A stretch of DNA of 22,910 nucleotides from a virus: positions 1 through 22,910 of IMG/VR virus record IMGVR_UViG_3300006749_000153. The stretch is one strand, 5' to 3'. The stretch's first letter is position 1, and every line of letters starts with the position of its first letter. A program made the position numbers and the translations under genes. The notes beneath the pieces were generated by a model. That model saw nothing but the letters and a program-made list of their open reading frames with translations, was not told where the DNA came from and searched no databases. Below are positions 16,205 to 20,632 of this stretch, piece by piece.

Positions 16205-16221
16205 CTTTTCACATATCCAAA

Positions 16222-16229
16222 TATTTATA
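16222..16229 (-). promoter_or_regulatory. TATAAATA octamer, candidate late promoter
   Basis: An exact TATAAATA on the minus strand, 42 bases upstream of the lipoprotein ATG at 16179, at a position that suits a T4-type late promoter. The same bases read AATATTTATA on the plus strand, 9 bases before the transglycosylase start, so the site may serve either direction. Confidence 0.35.
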
Positions 16230-16238
16230 TAATATATA

Positions 16239-17225
16239 ATGATTAAACTTAAAAACATATTATTAGAATTAACAGACAAAGAAAAAGAAGCTGCAGAAGC
16301 AATTAAAGCCGGCTTAGATGCAATTCGATCAAATCAAAAAAAGATTGACGCAGTAAGTCATCATATATTTCAAGCTAGAGATTCATCATGGGGTGAAAGT
16401 TGGGCAAAGAAAAATTTTGGTAATGATAGAACAGGTATTAGATCATTAGCTCTAGCAGTTTATTCATTATATCATTATGATAATGTAGATATAAACATTA
16501 TAAAAACTATTATTTCAATAATATTGCGTGAAAGTAAAGCATCATCAGCTATGGTTAATATTGGTCCGTCCGGACAAGAATTTTTAGGATGGGTACATAA
16601 TATGGTTGGTGGAAATCATTCTCAAGGCTACGCTCAAATACAACCAGATCTTGTTAAAAGATATAATTTACCTGAAGACACATTAGAGACGATGTCTGGT
16701 GCGGTTAATGGATTATATAAATTAATTACATCACATTATAATAAAGCTGTAAGTAAAGGGTATAAAGGGTCGAAAGTTACAATATGGGATAAAGATTCAA
16801 AAAAGTTTAGAGAACAAGAGGCAGTACTTGGAGATGCTGCATTACATATAGCTATTGCAGCACATAATGGAGGTTCTGGAATAATTCAACAATGGTGTAA
16901 AACAAATAAACTAGGATTAGCAGCTCCATGTGGCAGTACAAATTATAAAAATGATGGTAGAATATCAACCGGCGAAAAAATAAAAAATTATGTTCCTAGG
17001 ATGCAATCATCTAGAGGCGATACAGTACAATATATGAACCAAGTATATAATTCTTTTGATAATTTAGAAGGGATTGAAGGAGCATTAACTAAAGGATTAT
17101 TTCATGTTGCAAAACCGCCTGCAGCTCAATTAAATTTATCTCCTGCACAGATTGATCATATGAATAAAAAAATGAAAATATATACTCCCGGAGTTAGTTC
17201 AATGAATACTCCCGGTACAGTTTAA
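16239..17225 (+). CDS. SLT-type lytic transglycosylase with capsid-targeting-like N terminus, 328 aa
   Basis: The protein begins MIKLKNILLELTDKEKEAAE, then a polar helical region. The transglycosylase (SLT/goose-lysozyme-like) landmarks follow in order: E98 in IILRESKASSAM (catalytic acid), SQGYAQIQPDLVKRYN (128-143, the G-x-x-Q-I strand), ALHIAIAAHNGGSGIIQQW (201-219, the A-x-x-x-Y/H-N-x-G helix) and KNYVPRMQ (249-256). Such enzymes cleave the MurNAc-GlcNAc bond. The N-terminal 10 residues nearly match those of the NlpC/P60-like protein, and an L-x-E (LLE at 8-10) is present. There is no signal peptide or membrane helix. The C-terminal 60 residues are P/N-rich. The stop overlaps the convergent SH3-like gene by a shared TTAA. 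A lysis or entry role is open. Confidence 0.8.
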   Translation: MIKLKNILLELTDKEKEAAEAIKAGLDAIRSNQKKIDAVSHHIFQARDSSWGESWAKKNFGNDRTGIRSLALAVYSLYHYDNVDINIIKTIISIILRESKASSAMVNIGPSGQEFLGWVHNMVGGNHSQGYAQIQPDLVKRYNLPEDTLETMSGAVNGLYKLITSHYNKAVSKGYKGSKVTIWDKDSKKFREQEAVLGDAALHIAIAAHNGGSGIIQQWCKTNKLGLAAPCGSTNYKNDGRISTGEKIKNYVPRMQSSRGDTVQYMNQVYNSFDNLEGIEGALTKGLFHVAKPPAAQLNLSPAQIDHMNKKMKIYTPGVSSMNTPGTV

Positions 17226-17722
17226 ATAAATTTTCTAAGAAAATCTTTTTGTTTATCAATAGCTTTTTCTAGTTCATCATTTCTAGAGTTTGTTGAGCTT
17301 TTTGTATTTGCATTTGTGTTGTTTGCATTGCCATTCCCAATATCATTCGTTGGCCTGATGTTAGATCCTGTGTCTGATATTGTATTGCTACTAGATCTAG
17401 AAATTGATTTCCTTGTTTTATTGTCATTTCGTTTTTTAACTTTTGAACTTCTGGGAGACTCATTATTTCGTTGATTCTTTGACTTTTCGTAGTCAATGGA
17501 TCCTGCGTAGTAACTGGAGTACTCTTTAATTTGAAGGCCACAAGGATACGTGTAACCATTTCCTTGAACCATATAGCTAATCTTATCATTATATTCATTT
17601 ATTTTTGTTATATATCCCCAGCCATGATCACCTAGGAATTCATATTTAACATAATCTCCTACTTTGAATTGTGGCTTTTTGAATTTTTCTTGTATATATT
17701 TTGGCAACTTCTGTTTTTTCAT
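17222..17722 (-). CDS. SH3-like-barrel protein with low-complexity tail, 166 aa
   Basis: The N-terminal part reads MKKQKLPKYIQEKFKKPQF, then KVGDYVKYEFLGDHGWGYIT and KISYMVQGNGYTYPCGLQIK, a small beta-barrel with G-D-x-V-x-Y and G-x-G-Y-T-Y that resembles an SH3/Tudor-like module. The family is not named. Residues from about 88 to 146 are S/N/T/K-rich (SRSSSNTISDTGSNIRPTND), probably disordered, ending DELEKAIDKQKDFLRKFI. Odd point: the same stretch is open in another minus-strand frame (see findings). Its start overlaps the 67-aa gene (ATGA). The stop shares a TTAA with the transglycosylase stop. Confidence 0.7.
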   Translation of the reverse strand: MKKQKLPKYIQEKFKKPQFKVGDYVKYEFLGDHGWGYITKINEYNDKISYMVQGNGYTYPCGLQIKEYSSYYAGSIDYEKSKNQRNNESPRSSKVKKRNDNKTRKSISRSSSNTISDTGSNIRPTNDIGNGNANNTNANTKSSTNSRNDELEKAIDKQKDFLRKFI

Positions 17723-17922
17723 TCTTCTACTATTTCAGCATCACTAATTTCTATTAAAAACCACAAATATCCATCTTTACGTAAAACTACATCATGATCT
17801 ATAATTGATTTCCAATATTCAATATTTTCATTTGGATCTTCTCGAACTAATCGTTTAATATTAAATCGTCTATCTTGATATTCTATTGTTGGTAGAATAT
17901 ACATTGAGTTGGTAGGTCTCAT
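17719..17922 (-). CDS. Small unknown protein, 67 aa
   Basis: MRPTNSMYILPTIEYQDRRF leads into a compact, likely beta-rich small protein with LRKDGYLWFLIEISDAEIVE near its end. No family is recognised, and there is no membrane segment or cysteine. It follows the Hsp20 gene by 6 bases, and its stop overlaps the start of the SH3-like gene (ATGA), so it should be part of the Hsp20 transcript. Confidence 0.7.
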   Translation of the reverse strand: MRPTNSMYILPTIEYQDRRFNIKRLVREDPNENIEYWKSIIDHDVVLRKDGYLWFLIEISDAEIVEE

Positions 17923-17928
17923 TATAAC

Positions 17929-18342
17929 TTATTTTATAACTATTTGTTTAGGTGCTCTATCTTTAGCATATGGAATTGTTATAGTTAACAATCCTTTATC
18001 CATTTTGGCATCTGCTTTAGATAAGTCTAATTCTTTTGAAATTTTCCATGCAAAATCAAAAGCTCTTTTCACTATTCCTTTATGAATATAATCACGTTGC
18101 TCTTCAGCCCCTTTTACATATTTTATTCTTAAAGTTTCGCCTTCTGTTAGTATTTCGATATCTTCTTTTTCTTTGCCTACTGCTGCAATATCAAACTGTA
18201 TACCTTTATCCGTTGTAAATATATCAACTGGATAATTCATTTTATTTGTTATTACCGGTAAGTATGATGATTTTTGATCGATTAAATTTTTCCATACAAG
18301 ATCAAAGTCATTGAATAGAAATGTTTCTTTAAAGTGTGTCAT
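17929..18342 (-). CDS. Small heat-shock protein, Hsp20/alpha-crystallin family
   Basis: An alpha-crystallin domain is clear: YPVDIFTTDKGIQFDIAAVG, then KEKEDIEILTEGETLRIKYV and AFDFAWKISKELDLSKADAK, with the closing DKGLLTITIPYAKDRAPK. The length (137 aa) fits Hsp20 proteins (about 140-160). These are ATP-independent holdase chaperones and are frequent in marine T4-like phages, where they may aid virion assembly. The start is marked by the best ribosome site in the window, AGGAGGTTTAAAATG, 6 bases from the ATG. That is unusual because Bacteroidota-type genes often lack strong SD sequences. Confidence 0.92.
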   Translation of the reverse strand: MTHFKETFLFNDFDLVWKNLIDQKSSYLPVITNKMNYPVDIFTTDKGIQFDIAAVGKEKEDIEILTEGETLRIKYVKGAEEQRDYIHKGIVKRAFDFAWKISKELDLSKADAKMDKGLLTITIPYAKDRAPKQIVIK

Positions 18343-18420
18343 TTTAAACCTCCTGTGTTTATTGGTTGCTTCTGCTAACCGTTTTTATTATTAATATATA
18401 TTTTTGAGACCTACCGTATC
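18343..18420 (-). promoter_or_regulatory. Hsp20 upstream region with strong SD and hairpin
   Basis: A 78-base gap ends in AGGAGG at 18349-18354. Just upstream, 18364-18380 can fold as GGTTAGC-AGAA-GCAACC with one bulged A. Its AACC could instead pair with the GGTT at the SD (18347-18350), giving two exclusive structures. On the plus strand the same hairpin is followed by GTTTTTATTATT, but no plus-strand gene precedes it. A second 6-bp stem (TTGAGA/TCTCAA, 18404-18424) overlaps the previous stop. All by eye. Confidence 0.4.
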
Positions 18421-18861
18421 TCAACTTAAGCATAAATGATTTTCATTGCCAATTATGCTATATATTCTTAAATATCGTCCAACTTTACTTTTCTTAAATT
18501 CTTTTTCTGTTTCTTTGTCACGAATTAAAATATATCCGTTTCCAATAATTTTTCTTGTTATATGTCTTACAGCTTTTAAACTATCTGATTCTATTAATAT
18601 ATGATCCGGATCTATTAATACATCAACTCGTTCAAAAGATCCTTCCATATGATGTGAAGATAATTCAATTTCTTCAATTTCTTCTTCTGAGATTTCTTTA
18701 AAGAAGTCTTGTAACCCGGAGGTTAAACCTTGATCTATATTTTCTTTTCTCGATTCTAAATCGTAAATTTCAATAAGATATTCAATTTTTTCAGATCCAG
18801 ATAGATCATTAAAATAACTATATTCTGGAGATCCTACAAATATGTTATCAAAATTAATCAT
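18421..18861 (-). CDS. Unknown acidic protein, 146 aa
   Basis: MINFDNIFVGSPEYSYFNDL is followed by an acidic helical stretch (DFFKEISEEEIEEIELSSHH), then MEGSFERVDVLIDPDHILIE and GNGYILIRDKETEKEFKKSK. It looks like a small alpha/beta protein. No family is recognised, and there are no membrane segments. Its ATG abuts the stop of the 55-aa gene (TAAATG), suggesting coupled translation. The 78-base gap after it separates it from Hsp20, which may have its own promoter. Confidence 0.72.
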   Translation of the reverse strand: MINFDNIFVGSPEYSYFNDLSGSEKIEYLIEIYDLESRKENIDQGLTSGLQDFFKEISEEEIEEIELSSHHMEGSFERVDVLIDPDHILIESDSLKAVRHITRKIIGNGYILIRDKETEKEFKKSKVGRYLRIYSIIGNENHLCLS

Positions 18862-19029
18862 TTATATCTTTTCTACATTAAATAATTCCATAAAATGATT
18901 TAAACTTAAATTCTTCTTGGAAGCAGCTTTTTTAGTTGCTTCATATAATCCTGGAGCTTTTATTTTTCCTATAGCTTCTTTACTGCTGTCTGATTTAAAA
19001 AAGTATTTATATGTTTCCATGAAATTCAT
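18862..19029 (-). CDS. Small basic protein, 55 aa
   Basis: A short ORF reading MNFMETYKYFFKSDSSKEAI, then GKIKAPGLYEATKKAASKKN, then LSLNHFMELFNVEKI. It is basic and helical. A second Met at position 4 could also be the start. It lies 3 bases after the 129-aa gene and touches the next start. The family is not recognised; the tight fit between neighbours is the main support. Confidence 0.6.
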   Translation of the reverse strand: MNFMETYKYFFKSDSSKEAIGKIKAPGLYEATKKAASKKNLSLNHFMELFNVEKI

Positions 19030-19032
19030 TTA

Positions 19033-19422
19033 TTATAAATATGTTCCAATCTGATATCCTACTTGGATAGTATGCAAAGAATCATTCAATGTTTGTGATA
19101 ATTTTCCTATTTCATGTTTCTTTAATATAAAAGGTTTATTAAAGATAGTGATTTCAAATTTATCATCTTTATCAGCTCGCTGAAAATATACTGCTTTAGC
19201 ATTCTCAGACATATGATTAGCTGCAGAAATTAATTGTTTAAATTTAACATCTATAGATTGTCCACATAATAATAATGTTCCTACTTTTGTGTCTAATGGA
19301 TTATTTCTAAAATGATAATTACTTATCTTTCCAATTTCAAAATCCATTTCAGCCCAGATCTTTCCATATTTTTCTTTAAATTTTTCTGATATTCCCCATG
19401 GGTGATTTATACTACTAGTCAT
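19033..19422 (-). CDS. Unknown protein, 129 aa
   Basis: MTSSINHPWGISEKFKEKYG leads to an alpha/beta protein with DTKVGTLLLCGQSIDVKFKQ in the middle and FEITIFNKPFILKKHEIGKL near the end. No known motif, signal peptide or membrane helix. It overlaps the upstream 101-aa gene by 8 bases and is followed after 3 bases by the 55-aa gene. Function unknown. Confidence 0.72.
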   Translation of the reverse strand: MTSSINHPWGISEKFKEKYGKIWAEMDFEIGKISNYHFRNNPLDTKVGTLLLCGQSIDVKFKQLISAANHMSENAKAVYFQRADKDDKFEITIFNKPFILKKHEIGKLSQTLNDSLHTIQVGYQIGTYL

Positions 19423-19720
19423 ATTTTCTAATTCTTCTTGTTATACGTTCTTTATTTTGGTTCTTTTGTTCTTCTGATATAAGTTTCTTCATTGGATGTG
19501 TACGGTTTATATGCTGTTCGTGTTTGGCGGTTATACTAGCCTGTTCCCACGCTAATTCTTCCGTATCAGCGTTTTCTAAAAGGAATGTATCATTTAAATT
19601 TTCTTCATTCCATTCTATATAATACTGACCTAATGAATCCTGTATACAGATAGAGCCAGGGTATCTTTTCCTGACTCTTTTTTGTAACTTTTCTAATTTT
19701 GGTAATTTGGGTCTTGCCAT
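19415..19720 (-). CDS. Basic protein, 101 aa
   Basis: MARPKLPKLEKLQKRVRKRY opens a strongly basic protein. QDSLGQYYIEWNEENLNDTF follows, and the end is again basic (EEQKNQNKERITRRIRKYD). The charge suggests binding to nucleic acid, but no domain is recognised. It overlaps the 96-aa gene by one base and the 129-aa gene by 8, so it is within a translation-coupled run. Confidence 0.72.
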   Translation of the reverse strand: MARPKLPKLEKLQKRVRKRYPGSICIQDSLGQYYIEWNEENLNDTFLLENADTEELAWEQASITAKHEQHINRTHPMKKLISEEQKNQNKERITRRIRKYD

Positions 19721-20010
19721 TATGCAATGATTATTGGAAGTTGTTCATTGTCTAACATGGACTTAAATGGTATAGTAGATTCAATATTTCCTGACTCCAC
19801 TAATTTTGTAGTAAGATCTTTATTGATAAATGCTTGCTTAGATGATCTTGCTGTATTCAAATAGGATAATGCTGTCCTCCTTTCTAATAATACATCATAA
19901 AAGGTTTGCTTTTTATGAATAAAAGGTTTCATTATAACTCCTACTGAATGTTTCTCTTCTTTTTTGTTTATCCTTTCGGTAACTATTACTGTTTCTCCCT
20001 GATTATACAT
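19720..20010 (-). CDS. Small SH3-like beta protein, 96 aa
   Basis: MYNQGETVIVTERINKKEEK then HSVGVIMKPFIHKKQTFYDV looks like a small SH3-type barrel (G-E-x-V-x-V followed by G-V-I and Y-D-V-L-L strands), then a helical half with TALSYLNTARSSKQAFINKD. No family is known. It overlaps the DUF4494-like gene stop by one base and the 101-aa start by one base. Confidence 0.7.
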   Translation of the reverse strand: MYNQGETVIVTERINKKEEKHSVGVIMKPFIHKKQTFYDVLLERRTALSYLNTARSSKQAFINKDLTTKLVESGNIESTIPFKSMLDNEQLPIIIA

Positions 20011-20207
20011 TATTCAATAATTTTAATGATTTTACTTGCTGATACGGCTTTTACTTCATATTCTAATGTAGTAGATCCAAAATCTTTAACTACCTTTGCT
20101 TCTGCTTCTGTAACAGACATTGCTTCGACTAAATACATTTCAGTCACTTTCTTTTGCTTTCCAGTAGAATCGTCTACCAATTGCACTTTTGCGGTGTAAT
20201 AACCCAT
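20010..20207 (-). CDS. DUF4494-like protein, 65 aa
   Basis: The protein reads MGYYTAKVQLVDDSTGKQKK, then VTEMYLVEAMSVTEAEAKVV, then KDFGSTTLEYEVKAVSASKI. The pattern K-V-x(n)-[KQ]-K-V-T-E-x-Y-L-V-[DE]-A-[LM]-S-[FV]-T-E-A-E-A matches the DUF4494 family as I know it, small proteins found in Bacteroidota and their phages. The family's biochemical role is unknown. It is a useful host marker. A TATAAATA octamer lies 18 bases upstream, in position for a late promoter. Confidence 0.75.
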   Translation of the reverse strand: MGYYTAKVQLVDDSTGKQKKVTEMYLVEAMSVTEAEAKVVKDFGSTTLEYEVKAVSASKIIKIIE

Positions 20208-20225
20208 AATTGTTTATTTTTTATT

Positions 20226-20233
20226 TATTTATA
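20226..20233 (-). promoter_or_regulatory. TATAAATA octamer upstream of DUF4494-like gene
   Basis: Exact minus-strand TATAAATA, 18 bases before the ATG at 20207, within the 58-base gap after the secreted-protein gene. The spacing would leave a short leader of about 12 bases. A candidate late promoter for the run of small genes downstream. Confidence 0.35.
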
Positions 20234-20265
20234 TTATAATTAATTTTTTTCAATATTCAAAGAAT

Positions 20266-20589
20266 CTAGTCTAAGAGTGAATATCCTTTTAATTGAAATC
20301 TTTCTTCTAATCTAAATCCGGTTTGATATACTCTCCAAAGCCCAGGATAAGTCCTAGATTGAATTTCTATCATGGTAAGAACTCCATTAGAATTATCTGA
20401 TCTTGAAAATGTGAAGTTAGTTGTTATATTATATCTACATCTTAAAGAATCAATAAGTGCTTCAGGTCTATATGATTCGTCTATGTCATATAAATTAAAT
20501 AATTCATAATAATCTAATTTGGTTGTGTCTGATTGACTATATATACAAGAACATGTAAATATAGATAATATTAATAGTAACTTTCTCAT
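20266..20589 (-). CDS. Small secreted protein with N-terminal signal peptide, 107 aa
   Basis: From the ATG at 20589 it starts MRKLLLILSIFTCSCIYSQS, a signal peptide; the SQ junction is common in Bacteroidota. Cys12 and Cys14 lie just before the likely cut site, so a lipoprotein is also possible. The mature part is about 88 residues (TTKLDYYELFNLYDIDESYR, then ALIDSLRCRYNITTNFTFSR) and ends FRLEERFQLKGYSLLD. The earlier frame start is a TTG at 20619 and would bury the signal. It shares a 21-base leader with the lipoprotein gene. Function unknown; likely periplasmic or envelope. Confidence 0.7.
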   Translation of the reverse strand: MRKLLLILSIFTCSCIYSQSDTTKLDYYELFNLYDIDESYRPEALIDSLRCRYNITTNFTFSRSDNSNGVLTMIEIQSRTYPGLWRVYQTGFRLEERFQLKGYSLLD

Positions 20590-20590
20590 T

Positions 20591-20611
20591 TTTTCTTTAT
20601 AATAAGAAATT
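20591..20611 (-). repeat. 21-bp leader repeat, copy 2
   Basis: Identical to 16184-16204 over 21 bases. Here it lies 1 base before the ATG of the secreted-protein gene. Both copies precede genes for proteins with export signals. Confidence 0.6.
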
Positions 20612-20632
20612 AATATCAATAATCCAAGAAAA

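Noticed and set aside
16180-16212. GTG start extending the lipoprotein by 11 residues
   Set aside because: The extension (KRISYYKEND) is polar, would precede a clean signal peptide, and comes from the repeated 21-bp leader.
18364-18390. Plus-strand hairpin followed by a T tract as a rho-independent terminator
   Set aside because: No plus-strand gene lies upstream; the sequence is better viewed as part of the hsp20 leader on the minus strand.
19004-19011. TATAAATA on the minus strand as a promoter
   Set aside because: It lies inside the 55-aa coding region (codons for TYKY) and is probably coincidental, like the one at 5835 inside the gp6-like gene.
20590-20619. TTG start extending the secreted protein by 10 residues
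   Set aside because: The same leader-derived ISYYKE stretch is present and an ATG directly follows it before the signal peptide.
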